DNA from: Oscillospiraceae bacterium
GTDB taxonomy: Bacteria; Bacillota; Clostridia; Oscillospirales; CAG-272
Direction: 5' to 3'
Length of the DNA stretch: 55,947 nt
Assembly (NCBI GenBank): GCA_015064785.1
Contig: SVRM01000008.1
Coordinates: 1 to 55,947, forward strand
In this document: positions 42,133-50,339 of the stretch, one piece after another
Position numbering within the stretch: position 1 is the stretch's first letter
Layout: each line of letters opens with the position of its first letter
Made by a program: the position numbers and the translations under genes
The notes under the pieces: model-generated
What the model saw: the letters and a program-made list of their open reading frames with translations, nothing else
Database searches by the model: none
Told to the model about the DNA's origin: nothing

Positions 42133-42578
42133 TAGCCGCGGACTTTTTTTCTGCGATTATATTCGGAGCGGGGATTGATGATCTCTCTCCAGTCGAAGTC
42201 ACCGCGATCGAGTGCGGAAATGAGTGCTTCCGCGGTTGCGATGTTGGTTGCAATCGGAACGTTGTGCAGATCGCACATACGGATCAGATTGGCTTCCAGC
42301 TCATCCTGTTCCGTGCCGGTTACAGCCGGTCCGTTGGTGGAACGGAAGAAGATGACCATATCGATTTCGTCGTATGCAATGCGGGAGGTAATCTGCTGGA
42401 CACCGCCCTGTTTGCCGGAAAGAAGTCGTTCAATGGTCAGTCCTGTGGCATCGGAAATATATTTACCTGTGATGGAGGTGGCGGAGATATTGTGTTTGGA
42501 TAAGATGCCGCAATACGCGATGCAGAACTGTGCGATCAATTCCTTTTTGGAGTCATGAGCAATAATTGCGATTTCCAT
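42129..42578 (-). CDS. Methylglyoxal-synthase-like protein lacking catalytic residues
   Basis: 149-aa MGS-fold protein. The overall frame is that of clostridial MgsA: IALIAHD-like IAIIAHDSKKEL, QFCIAYCGILSKH, ISDATGL, VPIATNIATAEALI, FDWREIINP. But the active-site motifs are changed. TGTTG is TSITG, SGPxGGDQQ is SGKQGGVQQ (Val60 where E. coli has the base Asp71) and FFWDPL is FFRSTN (Asp91 lost). The region around His98 reads GTEQDE. Methylglyoxal synthesis is therefore unlikely; a binding or regulatory role is more probable. The gene still occupies the usual place after minD. AAAGGGG precedes ATG 42578. Confidence 0.82.
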   Translation of the reverse strand: MEIAIIAHDSKKELIAQFCIAYCGILSKHNISATSITGKYISDATGLTIERLLSGKQGGVQQITSRIAYDEIDMVIFFRSTNGPAVTGTEQDELEANLIRMCDLHNVPIATNIATAEALISALDRGDFDWREIINPRSEYNRRKKVRGY

Positions 42579-42648
42579 TGAGAAAACCCCTTTCTGTCTG
42601 TATGATGTCGGGCGGCTGCCCGGAATAGCGAAAATGGTATATATGTAA

Positions 42649-43554
42649 TCAATTGTCGGAAAACAGCGGTACGGTGCGTCCGGCGATGCGTTTGGCGATG
42701 TTGCGGTGCGCTGCTGCGAACAGCGTATCGGACAGGGACGGATGGCAGATCAGATATCCGCGGTTCTGTGCGTCCCACAGCTCTGCGTCAAACGGGATGA
42801 CGCCGAGCAGTGTCAAAGATACGGCATCCACAGCGGAAATCAGCGGAAGTACCGCTTCGTTCATTGCGCGTTTTGACGGCTTTCTGCCTCTGCGGGAACG
42901 GAAGGGCTTTGGCGCGAGTGCGGCGGCTGCCATATATTGATTCACAATCAGATGTAACTCGGTTACCCCGTGTTCCTCGAGCAGAGCAGCTGTCTGTTCT
43001 GCGGAACGGATGGCGGTGGTCTGGGCAGACGAAACGATGAGTGCCTCCCCGACCAGGTCTGCTGCTGCGAACAGGATATCATGCAGTCCGCCGGGTGTAT
43101 CAATGAGGATGTGATCATAGCCGTGTGTTCTGGCTTCGGCAATACACGCGGGCAGCGCTTCGGTGACAATGCTGATATCCTCAGTTGTCAGGCGGCTGCC
43201 GGGAAGCAGATGCAATGAGGGAATGGCTGGACTTGCGTATATGGCATCGTTGAGTGCAATTTCTCCGGCGCACACATCGCGGATACCGTACAGAACCTCA
43301 TCCTGAAGTCCGAGCATCAGATCCAGACACCGGTTGGCAACGTCACAGTCGATGAGCAGTACCTGTTGTCCGCTTTCTGCCAGTGCTGCACCGAGATTGG
43401 CGCAGACGGTGGATTTCCCTACACCACCTTTGGCGGATGTGATCAGACGGACCTCGGTGGTGTCCGGGATTGCATTGTTGATTTCGGGCAGATTGTCCAT
43501 TGCCGGTGAAAGAACCTCGCTCTCCAATATGACCGGTGCGATGCATCCGACCAT
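42649..43554 (-). CDS. MinD/ParA-family ATPase
   Basis: 301-aa P-loop ATPase of the MinD/ParA group. The deviant Walker A TSAKGGVGKSTVCANLG is near residue 39, the A' region LLIDCDVANRCLDLMLGL near 65, and Walker B HILIDTPGG near 148. A Lys/Arg-rich insertion (FRSRRGRKPSKR) near 218 is atypical, and the C-terminus (IAGRTVPLFSDN) lacks an obvious amphipathic membrane helix, so site selection like classical MinD is not certain. ATG 43554 has GGAAAG upstream; ATG 43500 is an alternative that removes an unconserved leader. MinD followed by an mgsA-like gene is the usual clostridial order, but minC, minE and rodA are absent here. Confidence 0.82.
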   Translation of the reverse strand: MVGCIAPVILESEVLSPAMDNLPEINNAIPDTTEVRLITSAKGGVGKSTVCANLGAALAESGQQVLLIDCDVANRCLDLMLGLQDEVLYGIRDVCAGEIALNDAIYASPAIPSLHLLPGSRLTTEDISIVTEALPACIAEARTHGYDHILIDTPGGLHDILFAAADLVGEALIVSSAQTTAIRSAEQTAALLEEHGVTELHLIVNQYMAAAALAPKPFRSRRGRKPSKRAMNEAVLPLISAVDAVSLTLLGVIPFDAELWDAQNRGYLICHPSLSDTLFAAAHRNIAKRIAGRTVPLFSDN

Positions 43555-43641
43555 GCATGTAAAACTTTCCGGAATCCGATGGCGTTCATTTGTTGGAATT
43601 CAACAAGAAAAAAAGGAAGCCAACCGAATCACACATATATA

Positions 43642-43671
43642 TTGTATCACATCACGTCCCGTATTGTCAAC
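43642..43671 (-). promoter_or_regulatory. Promoter of the minD-like gene
   Basis: Minus strand TTGACA (43671-43666), 18-nt spacer, TACAAT (43647-43642), about 88 nt before ATG 43554. Confidence 0.65.
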
Positions 43672-43750
43672 CATGTAACGCAAATTTTAACAATTCAATC
43701 ATATTTCGTCATTTTGACATGCTGTATGCAGTGATATCAAAAATTCTCTC

Positions 43751-43779
43751 TTTACATTTCCGGTCGGATATGATAAAAT
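43751..43779 (+). promoter_or_regulatory. Promoter of the PflA-like radical SAM gene
   Basis: TTTACA, 17-nt spacer, TAAAAT on the plus strand, 32 nt before the start codon at 43812 (GGGAGG in between). Confidence 0.65.
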
Positions 43780-43811
43780 AATCTGAAAAAGAAACGGGAG
43801 GCGGAATCGGA

Positions 43812-44705
43812 ATGAAGAATGGCGGATGTGTCCTTTGTCCGCGAATGTGTGGTGCAGACCGGAGCGGAGGCGGACGCGGCTTCTGCGGTGCATCGTCACA
43901 GCTGCTGCTGGCACGCGCAGCTCTGCATATGTGGGAGGAGCCGTGTATTTCCGGTACACGCGGGTCCGGAACTGTGTTTTTCTCCGGCTGTCAGCTGGGA
44001 TGTGTATTCTGTCAGAATTACCGCATCAGTGCAGACGGTTTTGGTGCGGCTGTCACGGAAGAACGGCTTGCACAGATTTTTCTGTCTTTGCAGGAGCAGG
44101 GTGTACATAACATCAATCTTGTCTCGGCAACGCCGTACACGGAGGCGATTCTCCGCGTCCTTGACCGCATCCGCGGAAAGGAACTGACGATTCCCGTTGT
44201 GTGGAACTCCGGCGGATATGAGCGCGTCGAAACCCTGCGTCGGCTTGACGGTTATGTCGATATTTATCTGCCGGATTACAAATACCACGATCCGGCACGT
44301 GCAGAAAAGTATTCCGGCGCGGCGGATTATCCTGCGGTCGCGCTTGCGGCAATTCGGGAAATGATGCGGCAGACCGGGAAGTATCTGATCGGGGACGACG
44401 GCATCCTGGTGCGCGGCACGGTCATCCGTCATTTGGTTTTGCCCGGCGGTCGGCACGATTCGCTTGCGTGTGTGGACGATATTGCGCAGAACTTTGGCAC
44501 GGACGACGTGCTTTTGTCGCTGATGAGCCAGTATACACCGTTTTACCGTGCAGCAGAGTTTCCTGAGATCAACCGCCGCGTGACGACGTTTGAATATGAA
44601 TCGGTCTGTCGGCGGGTCAGGGAATACGGATTTGAAGGGTTCTTTCAGGAGAAGTCCTCGGCGAAGGAAGAATATACGCCGCCGTTTGATCTGGAGGGGG
44701 TTTGA
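43812..44705 (+). CDS. Radical SAM protein, PflA-like (COG1313 type)
   Basis: 297-aa radical SAM enzyme. The N-terminal CVLCPRMCGADRSGGGRGFC (four Cys) is typical of the COG1313 group often labelled pyruvate formate-lyase activating-like. The SAM cluster motif CQLGCVFCQN is near residue 60, GSGTVFFSGC just before it, and VWNSGGYER near 129. The downstream part has DIYLPDYKYHD near 151 and RHLVLPGGRHDS near 208. No glycyl-radical enzyme gene is adjacent, so the target is unknown. GGGAGG lies upstream of ATG 43812. Confidence 0.88.
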   Translation: MKNGGCVLCPRMCGADRSGGGRGFCGASSQLLLARAALHMWEEPCISGTRGSGTVFFSGCQLGCVFCQNYRISADGFGAAVTEERLAQIFLSLQEQGVHNINLVSATPYTEAILRVLDRIRGKELTIPVVWNSGGYERVETLRRLDGYVDIYLPDYKYHDPARAEKYSGAADYPAVALAAIREMMRQTGKYLIGDDGILVRGTVIRHLVLPGGRHDSLACVDDIAQNFGTDDVLLSLMSQYTPFYRAAEFPEINRRVTTFEYESVCRRVREYGFEGFFQEKSSAKEEYTPPFDLEGV

Positions 44706-44729
44706 AACGGTTATGTGATGTCCGATCTC

Positions 44730-44754
44730 TGTAGGGGCGATTCACGAATCGCCC
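44730..44754 (+). repeat. REP-like palindrome R7
   Basis: GGGGCGATTCACGAATCGCC type unit preceded by TGTA; plus orientation. Converges with R8 across a 94-bp spacer, in the gap after the radical SAM gene. Confidence 0.88.
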
Positions 44755-44848
44755 GAAACGCTGCGTTCCGATGCTTCTTGCAGGGGAAACAAAAAAATTT
44801 GATTATGGGTATTTCTCACCCGTTACCATCATCTTTGCTATATAATGC

Positions 44849-44873
44849 GGGCGATTCATGAATCGCCCCTACA
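44849..44873 (-). repeat. REP-like palindrome R8
   Basis: GGGCGATTCATGAATCGCCC followed by CTACA; minus orientation, second half of the R7/R8 pair. Confidence 0.88.
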
Positions 44874-44912
44874 GGTACAGAACAAACCGTCATCTCTTTC
44901 CATTGATATCCG

Positions 44913-44952
44913 AAAAAATCGCGCCCGCCTCGAAATTCATCGGGGTGGGCGC
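44913..44952 (-). terminator. Terminator of the transketolase operon
   Basis: Minus strand: GCGCCC pairs with GGGCGC, with extra G-C pairs inside, followed by GATTTTTTC. It lies 11 bp after the stop of the C-terminal subunit. Confidence 0.82.
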
Positions 44953-44963
44953 ATATCTGTTTT

Positions 44964-45905
44964 TTACTTCTTCATCGCAATCGCGCGCTTTGCTTTATCA
45001 ACAATATTCTGTGCGGTCAGACCGTACATCTCCATCAGCGGCGGAACCTTGCCGGAGCGTCCGAAGATATCCTCGGTACCGACGCGCAGAACGGGAGTGG
45101 GGCAGGTCTCACACAGGACTTCCGTAACAGCGGAGCCAAATCCTCCGATGACGGAATGTTCTTCTGCGGTAACGACACAGCCGGTTTCCTGTGCAGCCGC
45201 GGTCAGCAATTCACGGTCAATGGGCTTGATCGTGCAGCAGTTGATGACGCGCGCGGAAATGCCTTCGTTGGCAAGCAGATCGCGTGCGATCAGTGCCTGC
45301 TCGACCATGACACCCGTTGCGGCGATGGTGACATCGGTGCCCTCTGCGAGAACGACACCGCGACCGATTTCAAACTTGAAGTTGTTTGCGTCAAAGAGCA
45401 CCGGAACAGCGGCACGTCCGAATCGCATATAGACCGGACCATTGTGCAGAATTGCCGCTTCCACAGCGGCTCTTGCTTCAACCGCATCCGCCGGGTTCAT
45501 GACGACCATGCCGGGGATGGTGCGCATGAGAGCGAGGTCTTCCAGACACTGGTGGGTCGCGCCGTCCTCACCGACGGTGATGCCCGCATGGGTTGCACCG
45601 ATCTTGACATTCAGCTGGGGATAAGCGACGGAGTTGCGGATCTGCTCAAACGCACGTCCTGCCGCGAACATCGCAAAAGAGGAGACGAACGGGATCATGC
45701 CGGCCGCCGCAGCACCTGCCGCGACACCGAGCATATTCGATTCCGCGATACCGCAGTCGAAGAACTTGTCGGGATGCTCCTTCTTGAACTTGATGGTCTT
45801 CGTTGCTTCGGCGAGGTCTGCGTCGAAGACGATGATGTTATATTTGTGACCGAATTCCGCGAGGGCGGAACCGTAGGCTTCTCTTGTAGCGATTTTTTCT
45901 GCCAT
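44964..45905 (-). CDS. Transketolase, C-terminal subunit
   Basis: 313-aa half of a split transketolase (pyrimidine-binding and C-terminal domains). Marks: DADLAEATKTIKF near residue 30, FDCGIAESNMLGVAAGAAA near 49 (the Glu that activates thiamine diphosphate), THAGITVGEDGATHQCLEDL near 104 and YMRFGRAAVPVLF near 160. The C-terminal domain has VTAEEHSVIGGFGSAV near 245. ATG 45905 is supported by GGGAGG; an upstream in-frame ATG at 45926 overlaps the partner gene. Works with the N-terminal subunit encoded directly upstream. Non-oxidative pentose phosphate pathway, cytoplasm. Confidence 0.93.
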   Translation of the reverse strand: MAEKIATREAYGSALAEFGHKYNIIVFDADLAEATKTIKFKKEHPDKFFDCGIAESNMLGVAAGAAAAGMIPFVSSFAMFAAGRAFEQIRNSVAYPQLNVKIGATHAGITVGEDGATHQCLEDLALMRTIPGMVVMNPADAVEARAAVEAAILHNGPVYMRFGRAAVPVLFDANNFKFEIGRGVVLAEGTDVTIAATGVMVEQALIARDLLANEGISARVINCCTIKPIDRELLTAAAQETGCVVTAEEHSVIGGFGSAVTEVLCETCPTPVLRVGTEDIFGRSGKVPPLMEMYGLTAQNIVDKAKRAIAMKK

Positions 45906-45925
45906 TGTGATTTCCTCCCTGTTCA

Positions 45926-46762
45926 TTATAAAGATGCAATATAAGCGTTCAGTTCAGCGACACCCTGTGCGTATTCGTCCGCATTCGGTGCCTTGCCGTG
46001 CCAGCCTGCCTTGTTTTCCATATAGGAAACGCCCTTGCCCTTGACGGTCTTTGCGAGAATGAGCGTGGGCTGACCCTTGACAGTTTTTGCTTCGTTATAT
46101 GCGGCTTCAATCTGGTCAAAGTCGTGACCGTCGATGACAATGACATGCCAGCCGAACGCGCGGAACTTGTCGTCCAGAGGCGTGGGATTCATAACCTCGG
46201 TGACAGCACCGTCGATCTGCAGACCGTTGAAGTCGAGGACAGCGCAGAGGTTGTCAAGCTTGTAGTGCGCGGCGAACATCGCAGCTTCCCAGACCTGACC
46301 CTCCTGCGATTCGCCGTCGCCGAGCGCGGTGTAAACGCGATAGGACTTGTTCTGCAGCTTGCCGGCGAGTGCCATACCGCAGGCGGCGGAGATGCCCTGA
46401 CCGAGGGAGCCGGAGGACATGTCGATACCCGGGATGTGCTTCTTGTCCGGATGACCCTGCAAATAGCTGTCAATGTGACGGAAGGTTTTCAGATCTTCCT
46501 TGGGGAAAAATCCCTTTTCGGCAAGTGCCGCATAGAGGGCAGGACAGGTGTGACCCTTGGAGAGAACAAAGCGGTCACGGTCGTCCCAGTCGGGCTCGTC
46601 CGGGCGGACATTCATTTCCGCGAAGTAAAGGTATGTGATGATGTCGGCGATGGAAAGCGAGCCGCCGGGATGTCCGGACGAAGCGTTGAAGACTTCCTCC
46701 AGAATGCCGAGGCGGACGTTTGCCGCCGTTTTCTGCAATGCACAGCGTGTTACAGAATCCAT
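45926..46762 (-). CDS. Transketolase, N-terminal subunit
   Basis: 278-aa half carrying the thiamine-diphosphate diphosphate-binding domain. SGHPGGSLSIADIITYLYF near residue 26, LSKGHTCPALYAAL near 63, MSSGSLGQGISAACGMALA near 113, and the TPP-Mg motif GDGESQEGQVWEAA near 147 with the DFNGLQIDG continuation near 172. ATG 46762 lies 7 nt after GGAGG; the longer frame from 46834 overlaps the promoter. The next gene begins 20 nt downstream, giving balanced expression of the two halves. Split transketolases are common in Clostridia and archaea. Confidence 0.94.
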   Translation of the reverse strand: MDSVTRCALQKTAANVRLGILEEVFNASSGHPGGSLSIADIITYLYFAEMNVRPDEPDWDDRDRFVLSKGHTCPALYAALAEKGFFPKEDLKTFRHIDSYLQGHPDKKHIPGIDMSSGSLGQGISAACGMALAGKLQNKSYRVYTALGDGESQEGQVWEAAMFAAHYKLDNLCAVLDFNGLQIDGAVTEVMNPTPLDDKFRAFGWHVIVIDGHDFDQIEAAYNEAKTVKGQPTLILAKTVKGKGVSYMENKAGWHGKAPNADEYAQGVAELNAYIASL

Positions 46763-46822
46763 GAGAATCCTCCTTTTATGCAAAACATATTTCATGTCTG
46801 ATTTTTGATTCATAACGATATT

Positions 46823-46851
46823 ATTATACCGCAAAATCCGCCGTTTGTCAA
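46823..46851 (-). promoter_or_regulatory. Promoter of the split transketolase operon
   Basis: Minus strand TTGACA (46851-46846), 17-nt spacer, TATAAT (46828-46823): perfect consensus, 60 nt before ATG 46762. Confidence 0.85.
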
Positions 46852-46976
46852 ATCCTGAATCCGATTTTTTTGCAGATTTGGGAAAACATCGGAAATTTTG
46901 TGGAAATCTGACAGGAAAGCTGTGCAGATGACCCGGATTTTCTCGCAGAAGCAGGCAGCGGATGTGTCCACGACCG

Positions 46977-47005
46977 TTGACATGGGCATGTAATTATGAT
47001 ATAAT
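46977..47005 (+). promoter_or_regulatory. Promoter of the small membrane-protein gene
   Basis: TTGACA, 17-nt spacer, TATAAT: perfect consensus, 51 nt before ATG 47057. Between 46852 and 46976 I see no gene or motif. Confidence 0.85.
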
Positions 47006-47056
47006 TATAAAAATAAGATACGAATTACCGCCATGATTTCAGAAAGGAGTCTCCAA

Positions 47057-47233
47057 ATGAACCGTTTTGTTCCGATCACACATCTGCTGACCGTCGCCCC
47101 TCTGACCGGTGATGAGGGCATGACCCCGATTCTGATCGTCGCCGTGGTCGGCGTCGTTTTGGTCGGTGCGTTTCTCGCACTGACTGCCATTCAGAAAAAA
47201 CGCAATGCAAATAAAGAAGACGACGGAGAGTGA
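47057..47233 (+). CDS. 58-aa single-TM protein with sorting-signal-like C-terminus
   Basis: Tiny membrane protein. Residues 1-15 are mildly hydrophobic (FVPITHLLTV), then APLTGDEGMTP, a strong TM helix (about 26-46) and a positively charged tail (QKKRNANKEDDGE). APLTGD plus TM plus Lys/Arg tail resembles a sortase cell-wall sorting signal (LPXTG type), but no mature region precedes it and residue one of the motif is Ala. AAAGGAG and a perfect promoter argue that it is truly expressed. No family recognised; it could also be a small regulatory membrane peptide. Confidence 0.68.
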   Translation: MNRFVPITHLLTVAPLTGDEGMTPILIVAVVGVVLVGAFLALTAIQKKRNANKEDDGE

Positions 47234-47251
47234 TGCTCCGTTGTTTTTGTT
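47223..47251 (+). terminator. Terminator overlapping the small gene's stop
   Basis: ACGGAG (47223-47228) pairs with CTCCGT (47236-47241) and is followed by TGTTTTTGTTT. The stop codon of the small gene lies in the loop. Confidence 0.75.
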
Positions 47252-47260
47252 TGGGAAAAT

Positions 47261-48026
47261 CACTCTTTGAAAAAGAGTGCGAAAACCAAGCGTATCACTC
47301 CGAGAGGGGATGCTACTTTCTTTCCTGCGCGAAAGAAAGTAGCCAAAGAAGCGCGCTTTCGTTCGCTCTGGATTGATGCCATAAAGAAAGCGAAAAAGAT
47401 ATAAAAGCAAGGCATCAATAGGAGCTCACTCCTCTGGCGGAATTATTACGCTATTCGCGCAGATGTGGTGGTTCCATGATTGTGAGTGAGCTGATCTGAT
47501 CTTTGCACATGGCAAAGTGCGTGAGGGAGGTTTGCGCTCCGAAATGGATTGTCATGTCCGTTTTCTTCATGGATTCTACATCCTACGGCGAAGCCGTGGA
47601 TGTGAATCCGATTGATATCGTTTGTTGAATTTATTTTTTGCAGAACTGCTTCGCAGTTGGAATTTTGACGGGAACCAGCCCTGCGGGCGAGGTTCCTTGT
47701 CGGAATTCCACGAAGAACACCAACTTTATAATTCACATCGGAGCGCTAACCACCTCTGCGCACTATGCCATGTGCAAAGATGCACAGAGCCGCAAAACGA
47801 TATTCCCACGGCGACATTTTTGCGAATAGCGTAATAATTCCGCCAGAGGAGTGAGCTCCTATTGATGCCTTGCTTTTGTATCCTTTTTGCCTTCTTCATG
47901 GCATCAATTCAGAGCGAACGAAAGTGCGCCTCTGGAGGATAGGCGCAGCCTATCCTCGGGTTACATTTCTCTCGCACGGGAGAGAAAGTAACATCTCCCC
48001 CGCGCGTGGACAGGCATTTGAGTGCG
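47261..48026 (+). repeat. Large structured intergenic element, copy A
   Basis: About 0.77 kb, no convincing gene. Left end hairpin CACTCTTT-GAA-AAAGAGTG (47261-47279). Arm hairpins: GCTAC-TTTCTTT...AAAGAAA-GTAGC (47312-47343) and GTTAC...GTAAC (47960-47992); variable stems ATTGATGCC/GGCATCAAT at 47372-47419 and 47861-47908. Segments 47403-47459 and 47821-47877 form a nearly perfect inverted repeat. The directional core has hairpins at 47571-47609 and 47659-47709. The right boundary is uncertain. A further hairpin GAGAACA...TGTTCTC lies at 48032-48063. Family unknown to me. Confidence 0.85.
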
Positions 48027-48190
48027 ATGCAGAGAACAGCGGCACCCCCGTGCCGATGTTCTCGTCCCTGTGCGTGCTCCCCCTCCTCTCCCACAACTTT
48101 GTGCACCATGCACAAAATCTCCCCGCCAATCTTGTACAAAGTTCTGTAAAGGAAAACGCTTGCTGTAAAGAAAAAAACTTGTCAGAACTC

Positions 48191-48219
48191 TTGACAAACC
48201 ATGCGGAATATGGTATAAT
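48191..48219 (+). promoter_or_regulatory. Promoter of the ylxM-ffh-rpsP-khpA operon
   Basis: TTGACA, 17-nt spacer, TATAAT: perfect consensus, 80 nt before ATG 48299. It is followed by GTGTAAAGAAAAAGACTTTA, similar to TGTAAAGAAAAAAACTTG just upstream. Confidence 0.85.
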
Positions 48220-48298
48220 ATCGGTCGTGTAAAGAAAAAGACTTTACGGTGCAGAGATACTCTGTACGAAAGAAAACGCTGATCCGGAGGACATCATC

Positions 48299-48637
48299 AT
48301 GTCGGAAAAAAACATGAGATACTGTCTGCTCCTCGACTTTTACGGAGAGGTGCTGTCCGGAAACCAGCGTGAGATGATGGATCTGTATTACAATGAGGAT
48401 TTCTCGCTGTCGGAGATTGCCGATGAAATCGGCATCACAAGGCAGGGCGTGCGTGACGCTGTCCGCCGTGCAGAGGATACCCTCGATTCTCTGGAAGACA
48501 AGCTCGGTCTGATCGCCAGATTTGAACGCCTGCGTATGCAGCGTGCAGAGATTGCGGCGATTCTGTCAGATACGGCACATCCGCCGGAGAAGATCATTGC
48601 AGAGGCGAAAAACAAGCTCGAACAGCTTGAAATCTGA
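48299..48637 (+). CDS. ylxM: YlxM-family DNA-binding protein
   Basis: 112-aa helix-turn-helix protein of the UPF0122/YlxM family, resembling sigma-70 region 4. RYCLLLDFYGEVLSGNQREM near residue 7, YYNEDFSLSEIADEIGITRQ near 30 and GVRDAVRRAEDTLDSLEDKLGL near 51 are diagnostic. It is encoded upstream of ffh in most Firmicutes and is thought to affect SRP-pathway expression or assembly, without firm mechanism. GGAGG precedes ATG 48299. The gap to ffh is 17 nt. Confidence 0.93.
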   Translation: MSEKNMRYCLLLDFYGEVLSGNQREMMDLYYNEDFSLSEIADEIGITRQGVRDAVRRAEDTLDSLEDKLGLIARFERLRMQRAEIAAILSDTAHPPEKIIAEAKNKLEQLEI

Positions 48638-48654
48638 GTGGGAGGTATACCGAT

Positions 48655-50007
48655 ATGGCAATGTTTTCCGGCTTGTCCGAGAAAATGTCGAACGCATTCA
48701 AAAAGTTCAGAAACAAAGGCAAGCTGACGGAAGCCGATGTCAAGGAAGGTATGCGGGAGATCAAGATGGCGCTGCTGGAAGCAGACGTCAACTTCAAGGT
48801 CGTCAAGGATTTCGTCCGGGTCGTTCAGGAACGCTGTGTCGGTTCTGAAGTTCTGGAAAGCCTTGTCCCGTCTCAGCAGGTTGTCAAGATTGTCAACGAA
48901 GAACTGACACGTCTGATGGGCGAGACCAATTCCAGACTGGAATTTTCCAAAAAGGGTCCGACTGTCGTTATGATGTGCGGTCTGCAGGGTGCCGGTAAAA
49001 CGACGCACTGCGGCAAGCTGGCAGCTTACTTCCGAAAGCAGGGCAAGCGTCCGCTGCTCGTCGCCTGTGACGTTTACAGACCGGCGGCAATCAAGCAGCT
49101 CGAGGTTGTCGGCGCTCAGCTCAATATCCCCGTGTTCTCGATGGGCGATAAGGTTTCCCCGGTCGAGATTGCAAAAACCGCGGTTGCACATGCACAGCAG
49201 CACGGCAATGACCTCGTTTTCCTCGATACAGCAGGCCGACTGCACGTCGATGAGGAACTGATGGAAGAACTGCGCAAAATCCGTGAGCTGACAGAACCTG
49301 CGGAAATTCTGCTGGTTGTCGATGCGATGACCGGTCAGGACGCGGTAAATGTTGCACAGTCGTTCAATGATCTGCTCGACATCACAGGTGTCGTCATGAC
49401 GAAGATGGACGGCGATACCAGAGGCGGTGCGGCACTGTCTATCCGCCATGTCACCGGAAAGCCGATCAAGTTCATCGGTACCGGCGAAAAGCTCGATATG
49501 ATCGAGCCGTTCCACCCTGACCGCATGGCATCCAGAATCCTCGGTATGGGTGACGTCCTCTCTCTGATTGAAAAGGCAGAGCAGCAGTACGACGAAAAAC
49601 AGGCGGTGGAGCTGGAACGCAAGATGCGTGAGCAGACCTTCAATCTGGAGGACTTTTTAGAACAGTCCAGACAGATTCGCCAGATGGGTTCGATGCAGCA
49701 GCTGCTCGGCATGATCCCCGGCATCAACCAGGCGGAGCTTGCCAACGCGAACATTGATGAGCGGCAGCTCGACCGCATGGAAGCAATCATTCTTTCCATG
49801 ACGCCGGGTGAGCGTCAGAATCCGTCGGTAATCAACGCGTCGCGCAGAAAGCGCATCGCGGCAGGCTCGGGCATGAAGGTCGAAGATGTCAACCGACTGC
49901 TCAAGCAGTTTGAACAAATGCAGAAAATGATGAAGCAATTCTCCGGCATGGGTAAAAAGGGCTTCGGCGGTTTTGGTAAAAAGCGTCTGCCCGGCTTCCG
50001 CCGCTGA
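48655..50007 (+). CDS. ffh: Signal recognition particle protein Ffh
   Basis: 450-aa SRP54 GTPase that binds signal peptides and SRP RNA and delivers nascent chains to FtsY and SecYEG. Four-helix N domain (1-90); G domain with GLQGAGKTTHCGKLA near 105, CDVYRPAAIKQL near 137, DTAGRLHVD near 188 and TKMDGDTRGGAALS near 246. The Met-rich M domain (300-450) holds the RNA-binding SMTPGERQNPSVINASRRKRIAAGSG near 380, here given as positions 379-404, and ends in a Gly/Lys/Phe tail. Canonical length. Second gene of the ylxM operon. Confidence 0.97.
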   Translation: MAMFSGLSEKMSNAFKKFRNKGKLTEADVKEGMREIKMALLEADVNFKVVKDFVRVVQERCVGSEVLESLVPSQQVVKIVNEELTRLMGETNSRLEFSKKGPTVVMMCGLQGAGKTTHCGKLAAYFRKQGKRPLLVACDVYRPAAIKQLEVVGAQLNIPVFSMGDKVSPVEIAKTAVAHAQQHGNDLVFLDTAGRLHVDEELMEELRKIRELTEPAEILLVVDAMTGQDAVNVAQSFNDLLDITGVVMTKMDGDTRGGAALSIRHVTGKPIKFIGTGEKLDMIEPFHPDRMASRILGMGDVLSLIEKAEQQYDEKQAVELERKMREQTFNLEDFLEQSRQIRQMGSMQQLLGMIPGINQAELANANIDERQLDRMEAIILSMTPGERQNPSVINASRRKRIAAGSGMKVEDVNRLLKQFEQMQKMMKQFSGMGKKGFGGFGKKRLPGFRR

Positions 50008-50070
50008 TGACATTCACATTTCTATATAAAAACAAAAATACTATTCATACAATTTTGGAGGAACAAAACC

Positions 50071-50310
50071 ATGGTTAAGATGAGACTCAAGAGAGTTGGC
50101 GCAAAGAAGGCTCCGACCTACCGTATTGTTGTTGCAGATTCCAGAAGCCCCCGTGACGGCCGCTTCATCGAACAGATCGGCTATTACAACCCCCTGACCA
50201 ATCCTGCTGATATCAAGATCGACGCTGAAAAGGCAAAGGCATGGCTTGCAAACGGCGCACAGCCCACTGAAACTGTCCGCAGCCTTCTCAAGAAGACCGA
50301 AATCCTTTAA
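50071..50310 (+). CDS. rpsP: Small-subunit ribosomal protein bS16
   Basis: 79-aa bS16, an early-binding 30S assembly protein. [20 protein letters not shown] at the N-terminus, [20 protein letters not shown] near residue 23 and the C-terminal [20 protein letters not shown] are family standards. TTGGAGG lies 10 nt before ATG 50071. Placed between ffh and khpA as in Bacillus. Confidence 0.98.
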   Translation: MVKMRLKRVGAKKAPTYRIVVADSRSPRDGRFIEQIGYYNPLTNPADIKIDAEKAKAWLANGAQPTETVRSLLKKTEIL

Positions 50311-50339
50311 TTCCTATCGGGATTCGGAAAGAGAGCATT

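Noticed and set aside
38927-44873. CRISPR-like array of repeats
   Set aside because: The 25-bp repeats are palindromic, irregularly spaced over 6 kb and in both orientations, with genes in between; they fit REP units, not CRISPR.
47261-48026. Element as an insertion sequence remnant
   Set aside because: No transposase-like translation in any frame; the hairpin covariation is not expected from a decayed coding IS.
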